A stretch of 64,000 nucleotides of DNA, taken from NCBI RefSeq assembly GCF_002266425.1, contig NZ_NPMN01000002.1, positions 1 to 64,000 on the forward strand. Reading direction: 5' to 3'. The translations under genes and the position numbers were made by a program. This stretch comes from Tissierella sp. P1 (lineage in GTDB: Bacteria > Bacillota > Clostridia > Tissierellales > Tissierellaceae). Below are positions 1-8,079 of the stretch, one piece after another. The notes beneath the pieces are model-generated. The model did not search any database. It was not told where the DNA came from and saw only the letters and a list, made by a program, of their open reading frames with translations. The first letter of the stretch is position 1; every line of letters starts with the position of its first letter.

Positions 1-30
1 AAATTTAAATATGATTAAAATGTATTTTAG

Positions 31-75
31 AAGTGTATCGAAAGTGTATTAAAAGTGTTATACATATGGTACAAT
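31..75 (+). promoter_or_regulatory. Promoter with three helically phased direct repeats
   Basis: Three near-identical octamers (AAGTGTAT, AAGTGTAT, AAGTGTTA) begin at 31, 42 and 53, exactly 11 bases apart, so they sit on one face of the helix. They end just before an extended -10 element, TGG-TACAAT (67-75). The -35 position has no good consensus match, so an activator binding the repeats is plausible. That role is inferred; only the repeats and the -10 are seen. Confidence 0.45.
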
Positions 76-118
76 ATAGTTAGTTAAAATATAGAAAAGC
101 ATTATGGGAGGTAGCAAA

Positions 119-1114
119 ATGGAAATAGGAAAATTGCCTAATGATGTTTTGGAAAAAATAGTTTTATCAAATATAAAAAATAAAAGAGAAGAAGTATTAG
201 TAAGGGCAGCAGTAGGGGAAGATAATGCTATTATTGATTTTGAAAATAATTTATGTGTAATGAGTACAGATCCTATTACAGGAGCAACTAAGGATATTGG
301 GAGATTAGCTGTACATATTTCTTGTAATGATGTCTCAACTAGCGGTGCAGAGCCTATAGCAGTACTAATGACCATATTAGCACCACCCAATACCACAGAG
401 AAAGATATAGAAAACATAATGAAGGAAGCAGGAGAAGTAGCAAAGGAAATAAATGTGGAAATTGTAGGTGGACATACGGAAATTACAGATGCAGTAAATA
501 GAATAGTAATAAGTACAACTGTTATAGGGAAACAATCTAAAGAAAAGCTACCAAATTCAAAGAAAATAAAAATTGGGGATAAGGTATTAATTACTAAATA
601 TGCTGGGATAGAAGGAACATCTATAATCTCAAAGGAATTAGAAGATCAATTGATTGATAAAATAGGCAAAAATAAACTTGATGTGGCACAAAATATGGAC
701 AGCATGCTTAGTGTAGTCAAAGAAGGTATAATTTGTGGAGAAATTGGCGTTAGATATATGCATGATATTACTGAGGGAGGAGTTCTAGGGGCAATTTGGG
801 AGGCTTCTAAGGCTACGGGAAAAGGAATAGAAATTTCGGAAGAATCTATACCAATTAAAGATGTAACTAGGGAGATTGCGGATATTATAGGTATAGATCC
901 TTATAGATTAATATCTAGCGGTTCTATGTTGATTATAGCAGAGGATGAGAAGGTTTCAGTAATTAATGAAGAATTAAATAAGGTTGGAATTAAAGTTACA
1001 ACTATAGGTAAGATAATAGAACAAGGTATTATACTAGATAAAAATGGAGAGAAAAGCATTATAGAGCCGCCAGAAGCTGATGAGTTATATAGGGCTTTAT
1101 CACTTCATAAGTAA
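119..1114 (+). CDS. AIR synthase (PurM/HypE/ThiL-like) family protein
   Basis: 331 residues from the ATG at 119, which is 7 bases after GGGAGG; the in-frame ATG at 104 lies upstream of that ribosome site. The protein has the two-domain PurM-like layout. The N-terminal half carries the nucleotide/metal-binding stretch with EDNA near residue 30, STDP near 53 and CNDVSTSGAEP near 75. The second half holds HDITEGGVLGA near residue 220. This family makes or transfers activated intermediates (HypE in hydrogenase maturation, ThiL, SelD, PurM). No other hyp, thi or pur gene is nearby, so the substrate cannot be assigned. It resembles the stand-alone 'HypE-related' proteins common in Clostridia. It is monocistronic as far as the window shows, with a new promoter before the next gene. 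Confidence 0.85.
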   Translation: MEIGKLPNDVLEKIVLSNIKNKREEVLVRAAVGEDNAIIDFENNLCVMSTDPITGATKDIGRLAVHISCNDVSTSGAEPIAVLMTILAPPNTTEKDIENIMKEAGEVAKEINVEIVGGHTEITDAVNRIVISTTVIGKQSKEKLPNSKKIKIGDKVLITKYAGIEGTSIISKELEDQLIDKIGKNKLDVAQNMDSMLSVVKEGIICGEIGVRYMHDITEGGVLGAIWEASKATGKGIEISEESIPIKDVTREIADIIGIDPYRLISSGSMLIIAEDEKVSVINEELNKVGIKVTTIGKIIEQGIILDKNGEKSIIEPPEADELYRALSLHK

Positions 1115-1146
1115 TATTACATTATGGTTACAAAATTCGTAATTCG

Positions 1147-1176
1147 TTGACATAATAATTGACTAAATGATATAAA
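1147..1176 (+). promoter_or_regulatory. Promoter of the amidase gene
   Basis: TTGACA at 1147-1152 and TATAAA at 1171-1176 are separated by 18 bases. It is about 50 bases upstream of the amidase start. Confidence 0.6.
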
Positions 1177-1226
1177 TAAAATAGACAAACTTTATTAAGG
1201 GTGGAAGGACATAAGGAGGTAGATAA

Positions 1227-3308
1227 ATGAAAAAGTGGAAGATAATGCTGTCCTTGTTTGTACTATTATTTTTATTTAGTCAAATAGGACATGCAGCCAG
1301 TAACAAGACAATTCAAGTAAGTATGAACGGTGCTAAAGTTTCTGTAACACAGGTACCCATCATTATGGACGGACAAGCAATAAATACTGAGTTTCCCTCC
1401 TTTGTTCATACCAATAGGACACTAGTACCTATTAGATTTGTATCAGAAAGCTATGGGGCGGAAGTTAGTTGGGATCAAAAAACTAAAACTGCTACAGTGG
1501 CCTATGGAAACAAGGAAGGAAAATTCACCATAGATAGCAATGTAGCTATAATAAATGGTGAAAAGAGAATATTAGATCAATATGCTATCCCAAGAATAGC
1601 AAGTCTAGGTGGTAGTAGCGGAAGAACCATGGTTCCGCTGAAGTTTGTTACAGAAATCTTCGGTTACGAAGTTGGCTGGGATAGTGCAAAAAATGCCCCT
1701 TACATTAACTCTAAGCAAGATACTAAGCCAGAAGTTCCGCAAGATGGATCAGGTATAATCAGTAATATTTCAGTGGGAAAGGGAAGTACAGATAAAAATA
1801 AACTGATTATAAATAGCAGCAAAAGTATTGATTATGAAACTATGTTTTTGCAAGATTCCAATAAGCTGATTATTGATATCAAAGACTCTAAATTATCATT
1901 GGAAAATACTAAAGATGCTGAAGGAACAATAGATGTAAAAGATAGTATTATTGAAAAGATTCAATACTCACAGTTTTCTAAAGAACCTAATATTACTAGA
2001 ATAGTGGTAACATTAAATCAGATAGTAGAACATAATATTTTACTAACAAATGATGGAAAAGACATGGCAATATCTTTTGGTAATAAGGTAAAATCAATTA
2101 CAAAAGAATTAATTGATGGTAAAGAAGCTATTGTAGTCCATGGTACATCTGAGGTTAAGGTTAATTTCATGAAACTTAAAAATCCAGAAAGAGTAGTAAT
2201 AGATTTAATGGATTCTGTTTTAGAAGGAAGTACTTACTATAACTATGATTATGATTTAGGATTTGTAAAAGGAGTTAGAGTATCGCAGTTTAATGTTGAT
2301 AATAACTATAGTCCTATGGATCAAATTGTTAGAATAGTTTTAGACGTAAAAGATGGAATATCAGATCCTAATGTAAAAGTGGATACCTATGGAGATAAGA
2401 TAGTAATTTATCCTGAAAAATCTTTTTGGGAAAACATTTCTTATACTTCAGAAGGTGATAATAAAATTTTTACTATTAACAATCTTGTGGAAACAGATTA
2501 CTCCGTAAACTATGAAACTGGAAACAAGTGGATACAAGTAACGATCCCGACAGATAATGTAGAATTAAATGAAGGGATAGTATCTATAAAAGATGGATTG
2601 ATAGATGAAATTCAAGTTGTTAAAGATGAAATAGAGACTAGAGTTTTCATTAAATTTAGAAAGAGTATAGAATATGTTCTACTTTCCAGAGAGTCAGACA
2701 GTAAAGTATCTTTGATGATAATGAAGGATGAAAATGTAAAAACTTCTGACAGGCTTATTGTTATAGATGCTGGACATGGAGGCAAAGATCCAGGAGCTAC
2801 ATCTATAAACAAAAGGAGAGAAAAGGATTTAAATCTTAGCGTTTCACTGAAACTCAATGATGCACTCAAAGCTCAGGGATATAATACAATAATGACTAGA
2901 GATACAGATGAATTTATTGATTTATATGAAAGAGCTAGAATAGCAAATGATAATTATGCAGATGTTTTTGTAAGTATACATGGAAATTCTCATGATAATA
3001 AGTCTATTGCAGGAATTCAAGTATTATATTGTCCGGCAACTCAGTCAGAGAAAAAAGAAATAGATCAACATCCATTTGCTAAAATCATAATGGACGAGCT
3101 ATTAAAGGCTACAGGAGCAGTAGATAAGGGTATAATTCAAAGACCTAATCTAGTAGTTCTTAGGGAAACTAAAATGCCTGCAGTCTTAGTAGAAACAGGA
3201 TTTTTATCTAATTCAGCAGAAGAAAATCTTTTATTTACTGAAGAGTATCAATATAAAATAGTTAATGCCATAATAAAAGGAATAGAAAAATATTTTGAAA
3301 TGTATTAA
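1227..3308 (+). CDS. N-acetylmuramoyl-L-alanine amidase with stalk and AMIN domains
   Basis: A 693-residue secreted cell-wall hydrolase preceded by AGGAGGT. Residues 1-23 form a signal peptide. Residues 30-160 hold two copies of the 'copper amine oxidase N-terminal' stalk motif (VPIRFVSE... and MVPLKFVTE...), which in Firmicutes is a wall- or surface-binding module, not an oxidase. Residues 180-480 contain AMIN-like beta-rich repeats. The C-terminal Amidase_3 domain starts near residue 507. It has IDAGHGG (zinc His near 515), KRREKDLN (zinc Glu), SIHGN (zinc His) and VETGFLSN (catalytic Glu near 656). It cleaves the bond between MurNAc and the stem-peptide L-Ala. Roles in daughter-cell separation or sporulation are typical of the family but are not shown here. 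The catalytic domain looks complete. Confidence 0.93.
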   Translation: MKKWKIMLSLFVLLFLFSQIGHAASNKTIQVSMNGAKVSVTQVPIIMDGQAINTEFPSFVHTNRTLVPIRFVSESYGAEVSWDQKTKTATVAYGNKEGKFTIDSNVAIINGEKRILDQYAIPRIASLGGSSGRTMVPLKFVTEIFGYEVGWDSAKNAPYINSKQDTKPEVPQDGSGIISNISVGKGSTDKNKLIINSSKSIDYETMFLQDSNKLIIDIKDSKLSLENTKDAEGTIDVKDSIIEKIQYSQFSKEPNITRIVVTLNQIVEHNILLTNDGKDMAISFGNKVKSITKELIDGKEAIVVHGTSEVKVNFMKLKNPERVVIDLMDSVLEGSTYYNYDYDLGFVKGVRVSQFNVDNNYSPMDQIVRIVLDVKDGISDPNVKVDTYGDKIVIYPEKSFWENISYTSEGDNKIFTINNLVETDYSVNYETGNKWIQVTIPTDNVELNEGIVSIKDGLIDEIQVVKDEIETRVFIKFRKSIEYVLLSRESDSKVSLMIMKDENVKTSDRLIVIDAGHGGKDPGATSINKRREKDLNLSVSLKLNDALKAQGYNTIMTRDTDEFIDLYERARIANDNYADVFVSIHGNSHDNKSIAGIQVLYCPATQSEKKEIDQHPFAKIIMDELLKATGAVDKGIIQRPNLVVLRETKMPAVLVETGFLSNSAEENLLFTEEYQYKIVNAIIKGIEKYFEMY

Positions 3309-3359
3309 TATAATAGGCAAGGGCAACCTTGCTTATTTATTTTTAGGGAGGAGAGAATT

Positions 3360-3881
3360 ATGGAGTTATTATATGGATATTTATTTATTTTCTTTGCAAG
3401 GGTGGCAGATGTATCTTTAGCCACTATTAGGACACTTATGGTAGTACAGGGAAGAAGGTTACAAGCTGCATTAATTGGTTTTTTTGAGGTAAGCATTTAT
3501 GTAACAGCATTGAGTAAAGTAGTTAGTAGCTTAGATAATCCTTTAAATCTTTTATCCTATGCACTGGGATTTGCTTGTGGTAATTATTTAGGAATTACAA
3601 TAGAAAATAAAATCGCTTTAGGAAATTTGGCGACCCAAATTATTTTAAAAACATCAGATAATAAGGAATTAATTGAAATTCTTAGAGAGAATGGATTTGG
3701 AGTAACAGTTATAATAGGTCAAGGATTAGAAGGAAGTAAAGAAATATTAAATGTAGCAATAAACCGTAAAGATTTGACTAATTTAAAGAAAATAGTATAT
3801 GAATACGATAAAAATGCATTTATTACTGTAAATAATATAAACCCTATTAGTGGTGGGTATTTTGCATCTAATAAAAAGTAA
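3360..3881 (+). CDS. DUF2179/UPF0316 family membrane protein
   Basis: 173 residues after a strong GGGAGGAGAG site. The N-terminal ~95 residues form about three membrane segments and include the family's opening pattern (FFARVADVSLATIRTL). The C-terminal ~75 residues form the soluble DUF2179 domain, with the typical GxGVTVI... and NRKDL motifs. The same DUF2179 fold is attached to YitT-type membrane proteins, where a ligand-sensing role has been proposed. Function is unknown. It sits between two cell-envelope genes, and the length is normal for UPF0316. Confidence 0.85.
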   Translation: MELLYGYLFIFFARVADVSLATIRTLMVVQGRRLQAALIGFFEVSIYVTALSKVVSSLDNPLNLLSYALGFACGNYLGITIENKIALGNLATQIILKTSDNKELIEILRENGFGVTVIIGQGLEGSKEILNVAINRKDLTNLKKIVYEYDKNAFITVNNINPISGGYFASNKK

Positions 3882-3950
3882 GAGATAAATTAATCATAGT
3901 CTGACAACTCTTCTAATATAATGTAATAGTATAATCTAGGAGGGTTGATG

Positions 3951-4940
3951 ATGGTAAATAGGAGAATAATATTATTTGGACTAATAATAGTCTTAGGTCT
4001 AACGGTATTAAGTATTGGAAAAAACCTTATTAATAACAGGTTATCAGCTAAGGATGACGAAATACAAATCATTAGATCTGATGAAGAAGAAGTAGTCGTA
4101 GCTGAAGAAGAAGGCGTAAGAAAGACAGTTATGTATTTTAGAGATGCAGATGGATATTTAGTTCCTGTAATGCGAAAAATTCCTTGGGAGGAAGGAATTG
4201 CGAGGGTAACACTTAATAATATGATAGACAGTGCGGAACTTAGAGAAACTTTGAAGCCTACTGGTCTGTTACCAGTTATACCAGCAGGTACAGAGATTTT
4301 AGGAATGTCTATAAATGATGAAACTGGTCTGTGTAAGGTTGATTTTTCTGAGAATGCTTTAAATAATCAATCAGAAAAGGAAGAAGAAAGTTTTATTAAA
4401 GGTGTAGTATATACACTGACAGAGTTTCCAGCTATTAAAGAAGTTCAAATACTAGTCGGTGGAAAAGCACTACCTTCTTTAAACTATGGAGGGGATATTA
4501 GTAAGCCCCTAGCAAGAGAAAATATTAATTTAGTTGGCAAATTAGAAGATGGTCGTTCTAAAGTAGTCGTTTATTATAAGGGAATGAATAATGAAGAATT
4601 TGAATATTTTGTACCAGTAACGATACCTACTTTAGCACCAGTAGCAAATGTATATTCTGCATTGGATATTTTATTTGAAGGGCCACCACAGGATATTGGA
4701 CTATTTTCAGATATCCCAAGAGATGTCATGCTTCATGGAGTAGAAGTAAAAGATGGTACTGCATATGTAGATATATCCTATGAGAGTTACTCAGATTCAT
4801 CAGAAGATAAAACCTTTAGTGATATAGTAAAAAATATAGGTCTAACACTAAGTCAATTTGAAGAAATTGAGACCGTTGAGTTACTTATAGATGGAGAAAC
4901 AATAAATACTACAATTCCAGTTTTTGCAAATGAATATTAA
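3951..4940 (+). CDS. GerMN domain protein (spore germination GerM-like)
   Basis: 329 residues from the ATG at 3951, which gives 7-base spacing from AGGAGG; the adjacent ATG at 3948 and TTG at 3945 are too close to the site. A membrane segment at about residues 5-24 anchors or exports the protein. An acidic linker follows, and then two GerMN repeats: about 80-190 (ending ...FPAIKEVQILVGG) and about 220-325 (ending ...ETVELLIDGE). Both repeats have the family's 'KVDFSENAL / AYVDIS' beta pattern. GerM proteins act in spore cortex formation and germination, and GerMN also occurs in other envelope lipoproteins. No lipobox cysteine is visible. The gene is followed by a terminator. Confidence 0.85.
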   Translation: MVNRRIILFGLIIVLGLTVLSIGKNLINNRLSAKDDEIQIIRSDEEEVVVAEEEGVRKTVMYFRDADGYLVPVMRKIPWEEGIARVTLNNMIDSAELRETLKPTGLLPVIPAGTEILGMSINDETGLCKVDFSENALNNQSEKEEESFIKGVVYTLTEFPAIKEVQILVGGKALPSLNYGGDISKPLARENINLVGKLEDGRSKVVVYYKGMNNEEFEYFVPVTIPTLAPVANVYSALDILFEGPPQDIGLFSDIPRDVMLHGVEVKDGTAYVDISYESYSDSSEDKTFSDIVKNIGLTLSQFEEIETVELLIDGETINTTIPVFANEY

Positions 4941-4989
4941 TTTCAATTAACAGTTAACAAAGAACAATTACAAATTTAAATATTATCGT

Positions 4990-5020
4990 GGGGGAGAGCT
5001 AATATGCTCCCCTTTTCTTT
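4990..5020 (+). terminator. Terminator after the GerMN gene
   Basis: A hairpin pairs GGGGAG/AGC with GCT/CCCC around TAATAT and is followed by a T-rich run (TTTTCTTTTTT). Confidence 0.7.
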
Positions 5021-5105
5021 TTTATTTATAGATAAAAAATTCTATATTTGATAAAATATAATAACAGAGTACAAGATCAGAAAAATAAAGGAGTATATAA
5101 TTAAT

Positions 5106-5717
5106 ATGGAAAAAAGAAAACTTGTAGTATCAACAGGCAATCAACATAAAGTAGAAGAAATAAAAAATATACTGGAGGGTTTATCAATAGAAGTAGTTTC
5201 TAAAAAAGATGTAGGATTAGGTGATTTAGAAGTAATAGAAGATGGAGAAACCTTAGAAGAAAATAGTTTGAAAAAGGCTAAGGCTCTAGCTGAAAGGTTA
5301 GATTATATGGTTTTAGCAGATGATTCAGGATTATTTGTAGATATATTAAATGGAGAACCTGGAGTTTATTCTTCTAGATATGCAGGTGAAGAAGGAAATG
5401 ATAAGAAAAATAATAATAAACTATTGGAAGAGTTGGAGGATATACCTTTGAAGGAGAGAAATGCTGAATTTAAGACAGTTATAGTATTAATTACTGAGGA
5501 TAAGGAGAGCATAATAGTTTATGGAGAATGTAAGGGTAAGGTGGGATTTGAGCTAAAAGGTAAAAATGGATTTGGATATGATCCTTTATTTACTCCAGAT
5601 GGATATGACAAAACCTTTGGAGAATTAGGAGAAGAAATAAAAAATAAAATAAGCCATAGAGCAAAAGCATTAGAAAATCTAAAGGAAGCTCTAAAGAATA
5701 TATTAGAGGTAGATTAA
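5106..5717 (+). CDS. rdgB: XTP/dITP diphosphatase (RdgB/HAM1 family)
   Basis: 203 residues, the usual length. It hydrolyses non-canonical purine triphosphates (ITP, XTP, dITP) to monophosphates, cleaning the nucleotide pool in the cytosol. Visible signatures are STGNQHKVEEI at residue 9, ADDSGLFVD near 73 (metal-binding Asp), the GEPGVYSSRYAG loop, GFGYDPLF near 155 and SHRAKAL near 185. AAGGAG lies 11 bases before the ATG. It is tightly coupled to the next gene (1-base gap), a common rdgB-yfcE pairing in Firmicutes. A second, divergent Ham1-type protein is encoded at 53934. Confidence 0.95.
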   Translation: MEKRKLVVSTGNQHKVEEIKNILEGLSIEVVSKKDVGLGDLEVIEDGETLEENSLKKAKALAERLDYMVLADDSGLFVDILNGEPGVYSSRYAGEEGNDKKNNNKLLEELEDIPLKERNAEFKTVIVLITEDKESIIVYGECKGKVGFELKGKNGFGYDPLFTPDGYDKTFGELGEEIKNKISHRAKALENLKEALKNILEVD

Positions 5718-5718
5718 T

Positions 5719-6198
5719 ATGAGAATAGCAGTAGTTAGTGACACCCATGGAAATAATAAGGGCATTATCGAAAAGTTATCAGAGATAGAAAAACCAGATA
5801 TTTTATTTCACCTTGGAGATTATGTAACTGATGGTGTTGCAATATCTAAAGCACTAGGATTTGAAACTATAATAGTAAGGGGTAATGGAGATCATCTTCA
5901 TACTGAATACAATGAAGATGAATTAGTGGAGATTAAAGGGAAGAAAATTTTTCTGACCCATGGACATAAATATAATGTGCAGAATGGAATAGTAAATTTA
6001 TATTATAAAGGCTTGGAATTAGGATCTGATATAGTGTTATTTGGTCATATACATGTGCCTATTATAGAGAAGATAGAAAACATGATTATAATGAATCCAG
6101 GAAGCCCTTCCTTGCCCAGAAATGCCACAAAAATAAAAACTTTTGGCATCATAAACATTGGAAATACAATAGAAACGAAAATAATTGAAATAAATTAA
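5719..6198 (+). CDS. YfcE-type metallophosphoesterase
   Basis: 159 residues with the full calcineurin-like metal-binding set: SDTHGN (residue 7), HLGDY, VRGNGD, THGHKYN, FGHIHVP and NPGSPS. Members of this family (YfcE, MJ0936) are manganese-dependent phosphodiesterases with uncertain natural substrates. It starts one base after rdgB, so the two are probably translated from one message. It is the last protein gene before the tRNA operon. Confidence 0.92.
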   Translation: MRIAVVSDTHGNNKGIIEKLSEIEKPDILFHLGDYVTDGVAISKALGFETIIVRGNGDHLHTEYNEDELVEIKGKKIFLTHGHKYNVQNGIVNLYYKGLELGSDIVLFGHIHVPIIEKIENMIIMNPGSPSLPRNATKIKTFGIINIGNTIETKIIEIN

Positions 6199-6208
6199 TA
6201 ATATGCTA

Positions 6209-6237
6209 TTGACTTTGTATTTAGAACCTGCTATAAT
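6209..6237 (+). promoter_or_regulatory. tRNA operon promoter
   Basis: TTGACT (6209-6214), a 17-base spacer and a perfect TATAAT (6232-6237) lie about 50 bases before the first tRNA. This is the near-consensus strength expected of stable-RNA promoters. Confidence 0.8.
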
Positions 6238-6288
6238 TTTAAATTGTTAGCGAATAAAAGATTAAGTGATCACTGAGTATCGAACTAT

Positions 6289-6362
6289 GCGGGTATAGCT
6301 CAGTGGTAGAGCACTGGCTTCCCAAGCCAGCTGCGAGGGTTCGATCCCCTTTACCCGCTCCA
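6289..6362 (+). tRNA. tRNA-Gly (CCC)
   Basis: 74 bases. The acceptor GCGGGTA pairs with TACCCGC, followed by discriminator T and an encoded CCA. The anticodon stem CTGGC/GCCAG encloses the loop TTCCCAA, giving anticodon CCC. The T-arm is GGGTTCGATCCC-like. It is first in the cluster. Confidence 0.95.
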
Positions 6363-6371
6363 ACTGTGAGA

Positions 6372-6448
6372 GCACCTATAGCTCAGTAGGATAGAGCAAC
6401 GGACTTCTAATCCGTGTGCCGGGGGTTCGAATCCTCCTAGGTGCGCCA
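6372..6448 (+). tRNA. tRNA-Arg (TCT)
   Basis: 77 bases with a 7-bp acceptor GCACCTA/TAGGTGC and encoded CCA. The anticodon loop CTTCTAA within ACGGA/TCCGT gives anticodon TCT, which reads AGA, the main Arg codon in this AT-rich DNA. Confidence 0.95.
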
Positions 6449-6467
6449 GCTTAATAATTTAAAATAT

Positions 6468-6545
6468 GGTGGGTGTGGCCTAGTTGGTTATGGCGCCAGA
6501 TTGTGGCTCTGGAGGTCGTGGGTTCGAATCCCATCATCCACCCCA
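6468..6545 (+). tRNA. tRNA-His (GTG)
   Basis: The anticodon loop TTGTGGC between CCAGA and TCTGG gives GTG. The gene begins with the extra G(-1) opposite C73 that is characteristic of tRNA-His. The acceptor GTGGGTG/CATCCAC contains one G-U pair, and CCA is encoded. Confidence 0.93.
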
Positions 6546-6575
6546 TATTAACATCGAAGTAATAAACCTAATTTT

Positions 6576-6617
6576 GCTGACAAAACAAATAATCATGAGC
6601 CATTAGCTCAGTCGGTA
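6576..6617 (+). pseudogene. Truncated tRNA-Lys copy (5' fragment)
   Basis: About 42 bases here repeat the 5' flank plus the acceptor, D-stem and D-loop of the tRNA-Lys gene at 6708-6750, diverging at only a few positions. After GTCGGTA the match stops: there is no anticodon arm, T-arm or CCA. This is a partial duplication, not a working tRNA. The two copies flank a ~90-base insert containing a perfect hairpin. Confidence 0.8.
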
Positions 6618-6658
6618 TAAGTAGAGAACCAAAATCGTATTTTTCCATTTTGTGTGAA

Positions 6659-6695
6659 TCACTTAATCCTTGACTAGTGAAACTAGTCAAAGTGA
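6659..6695 (+). repeat. Perfect hairpin inside the tRNA cluster
   Basis: TTGACTAGT (6670-6678) and ACTAGTCAA (6682-6690) form a 9-bp perfect stem with a 3-base loop. It is extended by TCACT/AGTGA after a bulge. No T-run follows, so it is not a standard terminator. It lies in the spacer between the tRNA-Lys fragment and the complete tRNA-Lys, and may affect processing. Confidence 0.6.
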
Positions 6696-6729
6696 TGACC
6701 TAACTTCTGCCGATAAAACAAATAATTAT

Positions 6730-6805
6730 GATCCATTAGCTCAGTCGGTAGAGCACCTGACTTTTAATCAGGGTGTCCCGCGTTCGAGTCGCGGATGGAT
6801 CACCA
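6730..6805 (+). tRNA. tRNA-Lys (TTT)
   Basis: 76 bases. The acceptor GATCCAT/ATGGATC is followed by discriminator A and an encoded CCA. The anticodon loop CTTTTAA within CCTGA/TCAGG gives TTT. Its 5' half has the partial upstream duplicate at 6576-6617. Confidence 0.95.
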
Positions 6806-6828
6806 CTAATGCCTTATAAAGGGCATAT

Positions 6829-6912
6829 GCGGGAGTGGCGGAACTGGCAGACGCGCTAGACTTAGGATCTAGTGTCATTGACGTGGGGGTTCAAGTCCTC
6901 TTTCCCGCACCA
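6829..6912 (+). tRNA. tRNA-Leu (TAG)
   Basis: 84 bases with a class II long variable arm. The acceptor GCGGGAG/TTCCCGC has one G-U pair, and CCA is encoded. The anticodon loop CTTAGGA within CTAGA/TCTAG gives TAG, which reads CUA and related codons. Confidence 0.94.
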
Positions 6913-6917
6913 TACAT

Positions 6918-6942
6918 AAAAATTGGCATGAGCCAATTTTTT
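6918..6942 (+). terminator. Terminator between tRNA-Leu and tRNA-Arg
   Basis: AAAAATTGGC, loop ATGA, GCCAATTTTTT: a short stem running into a T-rich tail. It would end the transcript after tRNA-Leu, at least in part, leaving the last tRNA to readthrough or its own start. Confidence 0.6.
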
Positions 6943-6959
6943 ATACGTAATATTAATAT

Positions 6960-7035
6960 GCACCAGTAGCTCAATGGATAGAGCATCTGACTTCGGATCA
7001 GAGTGTTGGGGGTTCGAGTCCTCTCTGGTGTGCCA
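6960..7035 (+). tRNA. tRNA-Arg (TCG)
   Basis: 76 bases. The acceptor GCACCAG/CTGGTGT closes with a G-U at position 1:72, and CCA is encoded. The anticodon loop CTTCGGA within TCTGA/TCAGA gives TCG (CGA codon). Bacteria often decode CGN with an ACG tRNA, so the TCG species is the less usual Arg isoacceptor. Confidence 0.92.
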
Positions 7036-7043
7036 GATACAAT

Positions 7044-7075
7044 GGCTAGAATATAAACATTCTAGCCTGTTTTTA
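7044..7075 (+). terminator. Terminator ending the tRNA cluster
   Basis: GGCTAGAAT (7044-7052), 6-base loop, ATTCTAGCC (7059-7067), then TGTTTTTA. Confidence 0.85.
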
Positions 7076-7190
7076 TAATGAATAGGAAATTTCTAATTTA
7101 ATAGTCCATATCATTAGCTCTCCTTAGAATTTGCAAAATTTTTTTAAAACAATTATCTCATAAAAATTTACAGATAGATTTTATAGCTGC

Positions 7191-7220
7191 TTGTAGAGTT
7201 TTTATTGCTTATGATATGAT
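7191..7220 (+). promoter_or_regulatory. Probable dcd promoter
   Basis: TTGTAG (7191-7196), 18-base spacer, TATGAT (7215-7220), about 50 bases before the dCTP deaminase start. Confidence 0.5.
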
Positions 7221-7269
7221 GGATACATGTAACTAGAAATACAAATTGAAGGTTAAGGGAGGCAGCAAT

Positions 7270-7809
7270 ATGATATTATCAGATAAAACAATTAAAAAAC
7301 TGCTAGATAATAAAGAGTTGGAAATCTATCCATTAGATGATATACAGATTCAACCTGCAAGTGTTGATATTCGTTTGGGTAATACATATACTATCGTGGA
7401 AGATACTTCTTCCAATATAATTCAGCTATCAGGTGAAATTAGGTATAAGACAATACAATCAGACAAATATCTCCTTATGCCTGGACAGTTTGTTTTGGCT
7501 ACGACCATGGAATATTTTAAGTTGCCCAATAATATGACTGCATTTGTAGAAGGAAGAAGCTCAATTGGTAGATTGGGGTTATTTATCCAGAATGCGGGAT
7601 GGGTAGATCCTGGATTTGAAGGAGAGATTACTTTGGAGGTATTTAATGCCAGTCGATGTGCCATTGAACTGCAAGCTGGCCGTCGTGTGGGGCAATTGGT
7701 GTTCGCACAGCTAGATCAAGATGCTGATAATCCATATCGAGGAAAATACCAGGGACAAAAGGGTGCGACGGGTTCCCGTATTTATTTGGATAATGAATTG
7801 CAGATTTAA
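7270..7809 (+). CDS. dcd: dCTP deaminase
   Basis: 179 residues from the ATG at 7270, placed correctly after AAGGGAGG; the in-frame ATG at 7246 precedes that site. It deaminates dCTP to dUTP for thymidylate synthesis, or does so bifunctionally with release of dUMP in some members; which applies is not decided here. Signatures are SVDIRLG near residue 30, [15 protein letters not shown] near 94, the GFEGEITLE active-site segment (catalytic Glu near 121) and GRRVGQLVF. The C-terminus ends in a [14 protein letters not shown] lid. It is a single-gene unit with its own promoter and a strong terminator. The codon/base mix here is slightly less AT-rich than in its neighbours. Confidence 0.93.
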   Translation: MILSDKTIKKLLDNKELEIYPLDDIQIQPASVDIRLGNTYTIVEDTSSNIIQLSGEIRYKTIQSDKYLLMPGQFVLATTMEYFKLPNNMTAFVEGRSSIGRLGLFIQNAGWVDPGFEGEITLEVFNASRCAIELQAGRRVGQLVFAQLDQDADNPYRGKYQGQKGATGSRIYLDNELQI

Positions 7810-7875
7810 CTCAATTGTAAAATAAATATATAAGATTTATCACCAAATTTTTTCACTATTATTTCAGAAAGACTG

Positions 7876-7916
7876 CCACCTACAGATAAAAGTAATTTTA
7901 TCTGTAGGTGGTTTTT
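7876..7916 (+). terminator. Strong terminator after dcd
   Basis: A perfect 16-bp stem, CCACCTACAGATAAAA (7876-7891) with its complement at 7896-7911, has loop GTAA and is followed by five Ts. Confidence 0.92.
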
Positions 7917-8003
7917 GATTTACATGAAGATGCCTGAAACAAGTGATTTTATATTGCTGAGCACCTTGTCTTATATTGTCTTTCGGATTTTAGAATAGTG
8001 TTT

Positions 8004-8031
8004 TTGATACTTTTGATTTTACTCATACAAT
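8004..8031 (+). promoter_or_regulatory. Promoter of the 141-aa membrane protein gene
   Basis: TTGATA (8004-8009), 16-base spacer, TACAAT (8026-8031). An alternative TATAAT lies 3 bases further on with a less good -35. Confidence 0.45.
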
Positions 8032-8079
8032 GATATAATTAATTTATATTATTTATGTAGTCTAGGGGGAGATAAAAGC

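Noticed and set aside
1227..3308. Copper amine oxidase
   Set aside because: Only the N-terminal stalk domain shares that name; the catalytic domain is clearly Amidase_3.
6289..7035. tRNA genes as an integration site with a genomic island
   Set aside because: No integrase or repeated tRNA 3' end is nearby; the only repeat is a 5' fragment, which does not fit an integrase att site.
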